7,367 bases of DNA from Chromatiales bacterium (GCA_027070385.1 JALXDW010000134.1:1-7367), one strand, 5' to 3'. Shown: positions 1 through 6,890, counted from the first letter of the stretch. The notes: generated by a model not told the origin, from the letters alone. Numbers and translations: made by a program.

Positions 1-729
1 CTGATTCAGATGAAATGTAATCGCCCCACTATTGGCATCAATCAGCAGTAACTCATTCACGTTATCCGAACTGACTGTTATTTTCCACACCAGCATGGCC
101 GGTTTACTATCAGGAGAAAGAATACTGGCCTTGAAAATAGACAGTTCAGCCTGACTGTTAACCAGGGTTTTATCATCATGCCGGTACCATTTCGAAACGG
201 CACGCAATGCAATATCCGTTGCCTGTACTGCGCTGATAGCCGCCTTGGTATTCAATGATAAATCCGTCACCGTTTCCCCTGAAATATAATTCACTTGCTC
301 CAGTGTATCCATCCCTGCCACCAGTTCGGCAGCAATCACAGGCAGATTGTTATATAACTGCTGATAGCGAAAAGTAGTCACCGAATCAGAGTGTAGCGTT
401 TGTTTTTTCAGTTTGAGTTGTTTAAGCGGATTATTCAAACCAAAAGCGGGAGCATAGGTTTCAATAATACTTTGAGAGACTTGTTTATTTTTTTCACGCT
501 GCAAAGGCTTTCTTTTTTTAATTCCAATGAAACGTATTTTTCCACTAACAGGGTGTTTCTGAATATTGGCATTGGCTTCCCATGATAAATAATTATTTTT
601 ACCAATGCCATTTCTATCATTCGCCCAACTGCTTGCAGCAAAAAGATTAACCAACAGAAAGGCTGCTATACAATATTTTTTTACTGCCGACTTTATTTTT
701 TCTGAACAGATTATACCGGGCCTTTGCAT
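1..729 (-). CDS. Secreted M4-type (thermolysin-like) metallopeptidase precursor, N-terminal part (partial)
   Basis: The open frame runs from ATG at 729 off the left edge: 243 residues without a stop. Residues 1-36 look like a Sec signal peptide: basic n-region (K11, K13, K17, K18), hydrophobic core about 19-32 and a likely cut after S34-W35-A36. Residues about 85-155 resemble the fungalysin/thermolysin propeptide (FTP) domain, with the hallmark FRYQQLYNNLPVIAAEL at 120-136. Residues about 160-243 resemble a PepSY domain, ending in LVWKITV and LLLIDANSGAI before the expected catalytic domain. In the family this propeptide acts as intramolecular chaperone and inhibitor until cleaved outside the cytoplasm. 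The HExxH zinc site would lie beyond base 1 and is not seen, so M4 rather than M36 is inferred, partly from the emfourin-like gene 38 bases upstream. A GAGAGGA ribosome site 7 bases before the ATG supports the start. It could be a non-catalytic FTP/PepSY protein. Confidence 0.8.
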   Translation of the reverse strand, partial: MQRPGIICSEKIKSAVKKYCIAAFLLVNLFAASSWANDRNGIGKNNYLSWEANANIQKHPVSGKIRFIGIKKRKPLQREKNKQVSQSIIETYAPAFGLNNPLKQLKLKKQTLHSDSVTTFRYQQLYNNLPVIAAELVAGMDTLEQVNYISGETVTDLSLNTKAAISAVQATDIALRAVSKWYRHDDKTLVNSQAELSIFKASILSPDSKPAMLVWKITVSSDNVNELLLIDANSGAITFHLNQ

Positions 730-736
730 TGTGCCA

Positions 737-743
737 TCCTCTC
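737..743 (-). promoter_or_regulatory. Ribosome binding site of the M4-type peptidase gene
   Basis: On the minus strand GAGAGGA lies 7 bases before the ATG at 729. It fixes the start of the peptidase frame, which has no other in-frame ATG that would keep the signal peptide intact. It lies within the 38-base gap after the lipoprotein gene, so the peptidase is probably translated from the same message. Confidence 0.65.
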
Positions 744-767
744 TATCCTTTTTTGCCCCACCGGTAT

Positions 768-1277
768 TTATTTATAATATTTTGATGTTAATTTTCGCAA
801 TACTAACAGCAGTTCTTTATACGGTGATTGAGGTAAGTTTATATCATTCAATACAGCAAGTTGTTGTCCATTTTGCCAACGAATCGACAGTTTGTACTGA
901 AAACAATCTGCACAATTTTCAGAGCCGAAAGGGATGCCAGCCATTGATGGCTGATTTTTATTATTATTAATCAGTTCAGAAAGACGGGCTAACTCGTTGT
1001 TATCCAGTTTATTTCTGATACTCTTGTTCAGTTTTAAATCATTAATGATTAAGAGTCCGTTCGAATCAATACTGATATTCCTTGCCAAACCGGCAAAACC
1101 ACCGCTTATGGATAGTACAACAGACCATATGGCAGGCTGCTTTTGTATGTCCGTGGTACTTTTTGCACTTGCGGACTCTTGAGTAACACAACCTGATAGT
1201 GAAAAAAGTATAACAAGAGGAAAAATAAAGCTTAAAACCAGAGCGGGAAAAAAGGTAGGCTGTCTTGTGCCACACAT
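768..1277 (-). CDS. Emfourin-like lipoprotein, putative inhibitor of the adjacent M4 peptidase
   Basis: A 169-residue protein with a type II signal peptide: hydrophobic stretch about 9-28 and lipobox L27-S28-G29-C30, so C30 should be lipidated. Position +2 is Val, not Asp, which by the enterobacterial Lol rule favours the outer membrane. After a Ser/Thr/Lys-rich linker (31-48), residues about 50-165 resemble emfourin, the protealysin inhibitor family: a strand leading into the GGFAG motif at 59-63, a helix with spaced Leu about 91-103, a Y128-centred strand (FQYKLSIRW), then L148-P149 and a Leu-rich C-terminal helix. Emfourins are slow tight-binding M4 peptidase inhibitors usually encoded beside their target, and here the next gene encodes an M4-type propeptide. 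C122 and C125 (CADC) are unusual and could form a disulfide. The ATG at 1277 overlaps the glycosyltransferase stop by one base (TAATG), suggesting coupled translation. Family assignment is by motif recognition; the inhibitory role is inferred. Confidence 0.72.
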   Translation of the reverse strand: MCGTRQPTFFPALVLSFIFPLVILFSLSGCVTQESASAKSTTDIQKQPAIWSVVLSISGGFAGLARNISIDSNGLLIINDLKLNKSIRNKLDNNELARLSELINNNKNQPSMAGIPFGSENCADCFQYKLSIRWQNGQQLAVLNDINLPQSPYKELLLVLRKLTSKYYK

Positions 1278-2035
1278 TAGTGCTTACTGCCCCTCATCCA
1301 GAGATCTGCATATTTTACAAAAGTGGAATGGGCAGATAACACAGCAATAAGAAAACCCGGTTTGCCATCAAGAAAGCCGGCCTTAAAAATATATATTTTA
1401 AAAAAACAACCGATACCGTGCAACATGCCTTTTAATAAGGAAGATTTCTTTCCACGCTGCTTACGTTGTTTTGCCCATTGCGCAGCATAACTGGCTGACT
1501 TCACCAGATAATGCTCTAAATCACGGTAAGTGTAATGCAGTAAATCACCCTGTAAATTCACAACATCAACAGCTTGGCTAAACTCCAGTTTCTCATGTAC
1601 TTGCTGGTTACCATAGTGTCCGACTTGACGCGGATAAAGCCGGATTTTTCTTGCAGGATACCAGCCGCCATGACGAATAAAATAACCAAAAACATTTGGC
1701 AGTATCGGCACGGCATAGACTTTTGATTGATCATTTTCCTTCACAACCGCCTCGATCTCCTGTTTTAGTGCAGGAGTGACACGTTCATCCGCATCGATAG
1801 TCAACACCCAGTCACCACTTGTATAAGACTGTGCACGTTGCTTTTGAATACCAAAACCTTGCCAATCATTATTCGTATAAACTTTATCGGTATAGTCCCG
1901 GACAATATCGAGAGTATTATCAGCACTACCGGAATCCAGCACCACAATTTCATCCGCCCACTTCACCGACTCCAGGCAATCGCTGATGCTCTCTGCTTCG
2001 TTTTTACAAATAATATAAACGGATAATGTTGGCAT
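1277..2035 (-). CDS. Family 2 glycosyltransferase, WaaE/LgtF type, LPS core
   Basis: A 252-residue GT-A fold glycosyltransferase, normal length for the WaaE/LgtF group. The N-terminus has the GT2 nucleotide-sugar fold: strand SVYIICKNEAESI (5-17), the EIVVLDSGSADNT segment (29-41), and the metal-binding D81-A-D83-E84 motif. Residues about 59-68 (QGFGIQKQRA) and a basic C-terminal region with SAxYAAQWAKQRKQRGKK are typical of this subgroup, which in characterised members adds a beta-1,4-glucose to the first core heptose at the cytoplasmic face of the inner membrane. The acceptor cannot be read from sequence, so a symbol is withheld. The gene starts 12 bases after waaF with no clear ribosome site, suggesting dependence on upstream translation, and its TAA overlaps the ATG of the lipoprotein gene. 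Confidence 0.85.
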   Translation of the reverse strand: MPTLSVYIICKNEAESISDCLESVKWADEIVVLDSGSADNTLDIVRDYTDKVYTNNDWQGFGIQKQRAQSYTSGDWVLTIDADERVTPALKQEIEAVVKENDQSKVYAVPILPNVFGYFIRHGGWYPARKIRLYPRQVGHYGNQQVHEKLEFSQAVDVVNLQGDLLHYTYRDLEHYLVKSASYAAQWAKQRKQRGKKSSLLKGMLHGIGCFFKIYIFKAGFLDGKPGFLIAVLSAHSTFVKYADLWMRGSKH

Positions 2036-2047
2036 AATCAGAGTGTA

Positions 2048-3055
2048 CTAATAAATCCGCTTAAAAACATCGACCGGCTTGATATTTCGTAAGCATTCAA
2101 GATGTTCAAACTGGCAGGTTCGCTGAAAACAGGGGCTGCAGGACATATTCAAATACATCACTTCAGCTTTATCGGATAAAGGTGGTGTATAGGCCGGATC
2201 GGATGAACCATAAATACCAATGACCTTGGTTCCCGCTGCACAGGCAATGTGCATTAAGCCGGAATCATTACTCACCGCAGTATGCACGATAGACAACAGG
2301 TCAATCACATCTTCCAGTTTGGTTTTACCACAAAGGTTAATCACATCTTCTTCATAACCTTCACAAATAACGGTGCCGAGTTGCTGCTCTTTATCGGAGC
2401 CTAATACCCAGATTCGATAACCATTACTGACCAGCATCTCTGCCAACTGTCGGTAATATTCCGTTGGCCAACGTTTGGCTTCACCGTATTCCGCACCCGG
2501 CATAAAAGCAATGATTGGCTTGTTCATTTTAAGGCCAACATCTTTAATAAACCATTCACGATTGGCAACATCAATCGTTAATGATGGCTGATATACAAGC
2601 GGTGGTTTTTGCAGTTCATGATGGTATGCCAAGGCAGTAAAACGCTGTACGGTTTGTGTCAGTACTTCTCGATCAAGCGGCAGTCTGTTATTGACTATAC
2701 CAAAGCGCATTTCACCACGGTAACCGGTACGCATCGGGATTTTTGCAAAAAACGGAACCAGTGCAGCTTTATAGGAACGAGGTAAAATAATCGCTTGATC
2801 ATATTTGTTCACACGTAACTGTCGTCCAACACGATAGCGTGTACGTAAACCCAACTTGCCATGCGCAACGTCCAGTGCAATCGCCTGATTCACTTCCGGC
2901 ATACGTTGCAATAATGGCATCGACCAGGGGGGAGCCAGAACATCAATCACACAATCAGCCTGTTGCTCTTTTAAAGTTTTAAATAAACTTTGCGCCATCA
3001 CCATATCGCCTACCCAGGCAGGGCCAACGATTAAAATTTTTTTTGATAAGTTCAA
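2048..3055 (-). CDS. waaF: ADP-heptose:LPS heptosyltransferase II
   Basis: A 335-residue GT9 (GT-B fold) enzyme that transfers the second L-glycero-D-manno-heptose from ADP-heptose to heptose I of the LPS inner core, at the cytoplasmic side of the inner membrane. Family marks: GPAWVGDMVMAQSLF (11-25), where D17 aligns with the proposed catalytic Asp of heptosyltransferases; LPRSYKAAL (91-99); PGAEYGEAKRWP (186-197); GSDKE (219-223); NLCGKT (240-245); the donor-binding NDSGLMHIA (263-271); and the Cys-rich tail (SCSPCF...) usual for WaaF. Length is close to the roughly 350 residues of enterobacterial WaaF. The start is TTG: the frame upstream closes at the stop of the aldo/keto reductase 12 bases earlier with no ATG or GTG between, and the first internal ATG (M18) would cut the WVGDM motif. 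A weak GGGA lies 7 bases upstream of the TTG. Confidence 0.93.
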   Translation of the reverse strand: MNLSKKILIVGPAWVGDMVMAQSLFKTLKEQQADCVIDVLAPPWSMPLLQRMPEVNQAIALDVAHGKLGLRTRYRVGRQLRVNKYDQAIILPRSYKAALVPFFAKIPMRTGYRGEMRFGIVNNRLPLDREVLTQTVQRFTALAYHHELQKPPLVYQPSLTIDVANREWFIKDVGLKMNKPIIAFMPGAEYGEAKRWPTEYYRQLAEMLVSNGYRIWVLGSDKEQQLGTVICEGYEEDVINLCGKTKLEDVIDLLSIVHTAVSNDSGLMHIACAAGTKVIGIYGSSDPAYTPPLSDKAEVMYLNMSCSPCFQRTCQFEHLECLRNIKPVDVFKRIY

Positions 3056-3067
3056 ATGCCGTTCCCG

Positions 3068-3883
3068 TTAGCTTGCCGCTATCACATCATTTACAATGCG
3101 CACATTATCGCTTAAATGTTGCAAATTGATTGTGCCAACGATCATACTTGTGACACCGGGCTGGGAAAAGACATGCTTAAAGGCGGCCTCTATACCGGAA
3201 CCACCCGCCGACTTGTCGGCATGGCCACTTTGCAACCCTTTTTTAACCACCACACCCTTGTTTAATTCTTTTGCTCTGGCGATAACCGGTAAATCATGAT
3301 CATCGGATAAATTACAGGTAGCCATCACTACATCACAATGTTCCACCACCCATAATCCACCCTCGGTTGTTTTGGTCGACATACCGTATGATCGTATAAG
3401 CCCTTGTTGCTTTAACTGCTCCAACTCAGATAGTGCGGCTTCATTATTAATAATATGCATATCATTACCGTCAGAATGCACCAGCACCATATCAAGATGA
3501 TTGCGTTTAAGTCGCTTTAAGCTACGTTCAATGCTATTGCGTGTGGCTTCGGCACTAAAATCAAAACTGGATTGACCATTTTCAAAGGATTCACCGACCT
3601 TGGTCATTATCAGCCAGTCATTTTTATTCGGTAATAACTGACCTAAACGTTGTTCACTCACTCCGTAAGCCGGCGCAGTGTCAATAAAGTTAATACCTAA
3701 ATCCTGGCAGGCAGCGAATAAATTTTTAACCTCTTTATCTCCCGGTATCTTAAACCCGGTGGGATATTTCACTTGCTGGTCCCGACCCAATTTCACGGTA
3801 CCTAAACCCAGTACACTTAAAGATAAATCCGTTGAGCCCAGCCGGCGTTGTGGTAAAGGTTGAATATTATCTAGTTTGACCAT
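3068..3883 (-). CDS. Aldo/keto reductase
   Basis: A 271-residue TIM-barrel NAD(P)H-dependent oxidoreductase of the aldo/keto reductase superfamily. The catalytic tetrad can be read directly: D68 (NFIDTAPAYG), Y73, K95 (LIMTKVG) and H136 (MVLVHSDG). The N-terminal RRLGSTDLSLSVLGLGTVKLG and the nucleotide-side segments (YGMSTKT; SMIVGTINLQHLSDN near the C-terminus) fit bacterial AKRs that act on sugars or small aldehydes, but the substrate is unknown. At 271 residues it is shorter than the roughly 320 typical of many AKRs, with little room for large substrate loops. The start lies 13 bases inside the 3' end of the FAD oxidoreductase gene and has a strong ribosome site (AGGAGG, 7-base spacing), so the two products are probably made together. 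Neighbours are LPS heptose genes, but a link to core synthesis is only inference. Confidence 0.9.
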   Translation of the reverse strand: MVKLDNIQPLPQRRLGSTDLSLSVLGLGTVKLGRDQQVKYPTGFKIPGDKEVKNLFAACQDLGINFIDTAPAYGVSEQRLGQLLPNKNDWLIMTKVGESFENGQSSFDFSAEATRNSIERSLKRLKRNHLDMVLVHSDGNDMHIINNEAALSELEQLKQQGLIRSYGMSTKTTEGGLWVVEHCDVVMATCNLSDDHDLPVIARAKELNKGVVVKKGLQSGHADKSAGGSGIEAAFKHVFSQPGVTSMIVGTINLQHLSDNVRIVNDVIAAS

Positions 3884-5100
3884 CGTGACTCCTCCTGCCA
3901 GGGTAAAGCGGCATAACCCGGTGCAGGAAATGCCGGCAAAGCAGCCAGTTCAGACTCACTTTGACCCGATGCGGTTAAGTTTGTTTCTTTCATCTGCTCA
4001 AGAATATCAGCCGCTAACTTAGGTGCTAATGCCAGCTTGGTTGGCCAGGCGGTTATCACTGCACCGTTAATACTAAAAAAGGAAGTGTCAGGGCGTTTGC
4101 CCTTACCCATTTCAGGTTCCGCCCGGTTAATGTCCAGACAAGCCCATTGCGCTTTTTCAAAATCAAGCCATGGCATTAAACTGTGCAGTTCCTGTTTGGC
4201 TATTTTTATCTGCTGTGCATCACTACGCTCAATTCCTTCTTCGGCTAACTGCCCCCCCATGTACCAGACTGTTTCACCCTGGCTGTCTTCATGGCTGGTA
4301 ATGGTAATACGGGGGTTCACATTGGCTTCCAGACAATGGGCATAAATTTTTTCTGGCAAGCCACCGTGCAACATCACCATTTTTAATGGCCGTAATTGCA
4401 TTTTGGGTAAGGCAATGTCCATTGTAATAGCTGAACGGATGGCAGCGGCAAGCTCCGCATTGCCCTGACCGGCCATTAAAACGCAACGTTGTGCTTCTAT
4501 CTGCCAATGGTTAGCGTCAATATCCTCAACATTAAAATCGGTTGCCGAATTTTTATTAAAAACAGGCATTCCTTTTATATGCATCATTGCACTTTGCTGA
4601 GGTTCAGCCAAGGCATGAACGATACTGGACGTATCTAAAACCGGTTCATCCAGTTTATAAACTTTACCTTTAAATGCCGGGTTCTGAAAAATAACAGGAC
4701 GCTGTTGATATTTAATTTCTTCGGTACGACTGCGCATTAACTTACTGGCAAAAAATCCGGCCAGCTTTGATGACAAGGCATTGTGTGACCACATGCATTG
4801 ATTCTCGGATAGCACCTTGACCTTACTCAGATCAATCACACCGTTACCCTGCAAACAGTCTCGCCATATCCCCGGCATGGCAGCAATCGCTTCAGACGAT
4901 GCCGTGACTTTACCAAGTAGTGCATACTTGGTACCACCGTGAATAATGCCCTGAGCAAAACGTGTTTGCCCTGCACCGAGTGCCTCGGTTTCAAGTAATA
5001 AAGTTTGAAAACCTTGTTGACGCAACAATGCTAACAACCAGAGACCCGCAACACCGCCACCGAAAATTACAACGTCGCATTTAAGTCTGTGAGTCTGCAT
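3871..5100 (-). CDS. FAD-dependent oxidoreductase, DAO / glycerol-3-phosphate dehydrogenase-like
   Basis: A 409-residue flavoprotein of the D-amino-acid oxidase (DAO) superfamily. The N-terminal Rossmann motif is clear: VVIFGGGVAGL (10-20) with G14, G16 and G19, and acidic E37 at the end of the second strand for the FAD ribose. The segment QTRFAQGIIHGGTKYAL (45-61) resembles the GxxHGG/HxGxxY loop of glycerol-3-phosphate dehydrogenase and L-2-hydroxyglutarate oxidase relatives, with H54 a candidate flavin-contact residue. A later GGQLAEEG and the C-terminal ITAWPTKLALAPKLAADIL complete the FAD domain; the last 40 or so residues are Ala/Pro/Ser-rich and look poorly ordered. The substrate is unknown, though a hydroxy acid or sugar alcohol is plausible. 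There are no membrane segments or signal peptide. The ATG at 5100 has no clear ribosome site but is only 9 codons before the FAD strand. The 3' end overlaps the aldo/keto reductase by 13 bases. Confidence 0.85.
   Translation of the reverse strand: MQTHRLKCDVVIFGGGVAGLWLLALLRQQGFQTLLLETEALGAGQTRFAQGIIHGGTKYALLGKVTASSEAIAAMPGIWRDCLQGNGVIDLSKVKVLSENQCMWSHNALSSKLAGFFASKLMRSRTEEIKYQQRPVIFQNPAFKGKVYKLDEPVLDTSSIVHALAEPQQSAMMHIKGMPVFNKNSATDFNVEDIDANHWQIEAQRCVLMAGQGNAELAAAIRSAITMDIALPKMQLRPLKMVMLHGGLPEKIYAHCLEANVNPRITITSHEDSQGETVWYMGGQLAEEGIERSDAQQIKIAKQELHSLMPWLDFEKAQWACLDINRAEPEMGKGKRPDTSFFSINGAVITAWPTKLALAPKLAADILEQMKETNLTASGQSESELAALPAFPAPGYAALPWQEESRWSN
3891..3896 (-). promoter_or_regulatory. Strong Shine-Dalgarno of the aldo/keto reductase gene
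   Basis: AGGAGG on the minus strand, 7 bases before the ATG at 3883, lies inside the last codons of the FAD oxidoreductase gene. It is the strongest ribosome site in the window and settles the AKR start within the overlap. Confidence 0.8.
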
Positions 5101-5173
5101 TGAAATATTTTTTTATATCCATCATCGAATAACCGAATCCCTGTCGTCATGGGTGTACAGGTCTTCTTTTGAA
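5101..5173 (-). other. Intergenic gap between hldE and the FAD oxidoreductase gene
   Basis: A 73-base AT-rich gap. A TATAAA-like hexamer sits near the FAD gene start on the minus strand, but no convincing -35 box lies at 15-18 bases from it. A weak CCTGT/ACAGG stem with a 12-base loop is present without a following T-run, so it is not a convincing terminator. It is one of the two places where an internal promoter could lie; none can be called. Confidence 0.3.
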
Positions 5174-6610
5174 TTAATTTTTATTTTCTGTTTCTCGAAT
5201 CGAGCTGATAATTTCGGTTGTTGAAACACCGTCAATATAAGTCAGAACCCTTACTTCACCACCGGCTTCACGTACGCAATCACCACCGGGAATCTCATCG
5301 ACCTTATTGTCACCGCCTTTGACAAGAATATCCGGTGACAGTTTACAAATCAGTCGGGTGGGGGTGTCTTCATAAAAAGGAACAACCCAGTCTACACATT
5401 CCAGTGCGGCTAACATCCGCATTCGTTTTTCCATCGGGTTAACCGGGCGGTCTTCGCCTTTCAGCCGTTTAATGGAAGCGTCATCATTGACTGCCACTAT
5501 TAAACGGTCACCCAGTTGTGCCGCTTCTTCCAGATAGGCAACATGGCCGGTATGCAAGATATCAAAACAGCCATTGGTCATTACAATTTTTTCACCACAG
5601 GATTGTGCCTGCCGTGCAAGCTGCAACATTTCATCTTCATCCATCACGCCACGTTGCACCGAATGTGTCTGACGCATGGCAAGCTTTAATTCTTGCTGAT
5701 TCACCGTTGCAGTACCGATTTTATTCACCACCACACCCGCGGCCAGGTTCGACAGCATGGTTGCTTCGGCTAAATCCACACCTGCGGCCAGACTAGCGGC
5801 CAGTACTGAAATCACCGTATCACCGGCACCGGTCACGTCATACACTTCGCGTGCGCGAGTGGGTAAATGCAACGCGTCTTTACCACGTTGCAGTAACGTC
5901 ATCCCTTTCTCGCTACGGGTAATGAGTAACGCACTTAAATTCAGCTCTTCGAGCAAAGCCGTGCCTTTAGTCACTATGTCATTTTCAGTTTTACAATGCC
6001 CAACAACCTGTTCAAATTCGGACAGGTTGGGTGTGATCAGGGTTGCACCCTTATATTTAGTAAAGTCAGCCCCTTTAGGATCGACGAGTACCGGAATTTG
6101 ATGTTCTGTGGCCTGCTGAATAAAATGCTGACAGTCCTGCAAGGTACCTTTACCGTAGTCCGATAAAATAACCGCACCCGCCTGACCCAGTTGCTGAGAA
6201 AATATTTCCAGTAACTGATCATTGTTGTGATGTGGAAAACCATCTTCAAAGTCCAGACGGATTAATTGCTGGTTATGACTTAATACCCGTAACTTGGTAA
6301 CCGTAGCGTGTTTGCTGTCTTTACTGAAATGAGCCGTGACACCGGCTTGTTGCATTAAATCGGCAAGGCTGTTGGCCGCATCGTCTTCACCGGTTAGCCC
6401 CATCACTGCAGCATTTGCACCTAAAGCAGCAATATTAATGGCCACATTACCGGCACCACCGGCACGCTCTTCAATGTCACCTACTTTGACAACTGGAACG
6501 GGTGCTTCAGGGGAAATCCGTGAAGTCTCTCCCATCCAGTAACGATCCAGCATCACATCACCCAGCACCAGGACTTGAGCAGATTCAAAGTGAGGAATTT
6601 CTGAAATCAT
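5174..6610 (-). CDS. hldE: Bifunctional D-beta-D-heptose 7-phosphate kinase / heptose 1-phosphate adenylyltransferase
   Basis: A 478-residue cytoplasmic two-domain enzyme, matching the 477 residues of E. coli HldE (RfaE). It phosphorylates D-glycero-D-manno-heptose 7-phosphate at C1 and later adenylylates heptose 1-phosphate, giving the ADP-heptose precursor used by WaaC and WaaF. Residues about 10-315 form the ribokinase/PfkB kinase: GDVMLDRYW (17-25), GGAGNVA (51-57), LSDYGKG (149-155), DPKG (177-180) and signature 2 DVTGAGDT (258-265), with D264 as catalytic base. Residues about 340-475 form the cytidylyltransferase-like domain: [12 protein letters not shown] (345-356) with the H353-x-x-H356 motif, then [14 protein letters not shown] and LVKGGD. 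No residue is missing. The ATG at 6610 lies directly before the kinase domain, though no strong ribosome site is seen. WaaF, the user of the final product, lies downstream; gmhA, gmhB and hldD are not in the window. Confidence 0.97.
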   Translation of the reverse strand: MISEIPHFESAQVLVLGDVMLDRYWMGETSRISPEAPVPVVKVGDIEERAGGAGNVAINIAALGANAAVMGLTGEDDAANSLADLMQQAGVTAHFSKDSKHATVTKLRVLSHNQQLIRLDFEDGFPHHNNDQLLEIFSQQLGQAGAVILSDYGKGTLQDCQHFIQQATEHQIPVLVDPKGADFTKYKGATLITPNLSEFEQVVGHCKTENDIVTKGTALLEELNLSALLITRSEKGMTLLQRGKDALHLPTRAREVYDVTGAGDTVISVLAASLAAGVDLAEATMLSNLAAGVVVNKIGTATVNQQELKLAMRQTHSVQRGVMDEDEMLQLARQAQSCGEKIVMTNGCFDILHTGHVAYLEEAAQLGDRLIVAVNDDASIKRLKGEDRPVNPMEKRMRMLAALECVDWVVPFYEDTPTRLICKLSPDILVKGGDNKVDEIPGGDCVREAGGEVRVLTYIDGVSTTEIISSIRETENKN

Positions 6611-6687
6611 ATTTGTTTAAACCCGTGCATAAATGACAAGGCAAAATACCGTTTTAACACTATTATCCGCTCTCTTGCTATTTATCA
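6611..6687 (-). other. Intergenic gap between the zinc-finger gene and hldE
   Basis: A 77-base AT-rich gap. On the minus strand a weak promoter-like pair (TTGCCT, 17 bases, TTTAAA) lies just upstream of hldE, too poor to call. No stem with a T-run is seen. Read-through from ilvE and the zinc-finger gene remains possible. Confidence 0.3.
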
Positions 6688-6879
6688 TTATTTTTTAAGC
6701 ACGTATACCGCACCACAATAAGGGCACTTCGCCTCACCCGTTTCCTCAATAGGCAAAAAAACACGTGGGTGTGAATCCCATAAACTGCTGTCCGGCATTG
6801 GGCAATGCAAAGGTAAATCTTTTTGCGTTACCTCATAACGTGCTGCAGCATTTGGCGTTTTTGCTTTTGTTTCGGCCAT
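6688..6879 (-). CDS. Small zf-CHCC zinc-finger protein
   Basis: A 63-residue protein of the zf-CHCC family (Pfam zf-CHCC, related to the zinc-binding end of mitochondrial complex I subunit NDUFS6). After a polar N-terminus (1-20), the conserved LPLHCPMPDSSLWDSHPRVF (22-41) and CPYCGAVYVLK (52-62) supply the four ligands C26, H37, C52 and C55. The length is normal for the bacterial stand-alone form. Its role in bacteria is unknown; in mitochondria NDUFS6 helps complex I assembly, but no complex I gene is nearby and that role should not be carried over. The gene lies 46 bases after ilvE. The ATG at 6879 is supported by an AGGAG ribosome site 6 bases upstream. Confidence 0.92.
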   Translation of the reverse strand: MAETKAKTPNAAARYEVTQKDLPLHCPMPDSSLWDSHPRVFLPIEETGEAKCPYCGAVYVLKK

Positions 6880-6885
6880 GGCTAT

Positions 6886-6890
6886 CTCCT
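6886..6890 (-). promoter_or_regulatory. Ribosome binding site of the zinc-finger gene
   Basis: AGGAG on the minus strand with 6 bases to the ATG at 6879. It confirms that this 63-codon frame is translated and fixes its start. Confidence 0.75.

Noticed and set aside
435..641. A 68-codon frame on the minus strand inside the peptidase gene.
   Set aside because: It overlaps the signal-peptide and propeptide frame starting at 729, which has clear homology marks and a ribosome site; the alternative frame has neither.
605..970. A 121-codon plus-strand frame spanning the gap between the peptidase and lipoprotein genes, with a hydrophobic stretch.
   Set aside because: It is antisense to two supported genes, has no recognisable domain, and its hydrophobicity is explained by the complementary signal peptide and AT-rich sequence.
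5120..5165. Possible terminator hairpin (CCTGT/ACAGG) between hldE and the FAD gene.
   Set aside because: The stem is only five base pairs with a 12-base loop, and no T-run follows on the coding strand.
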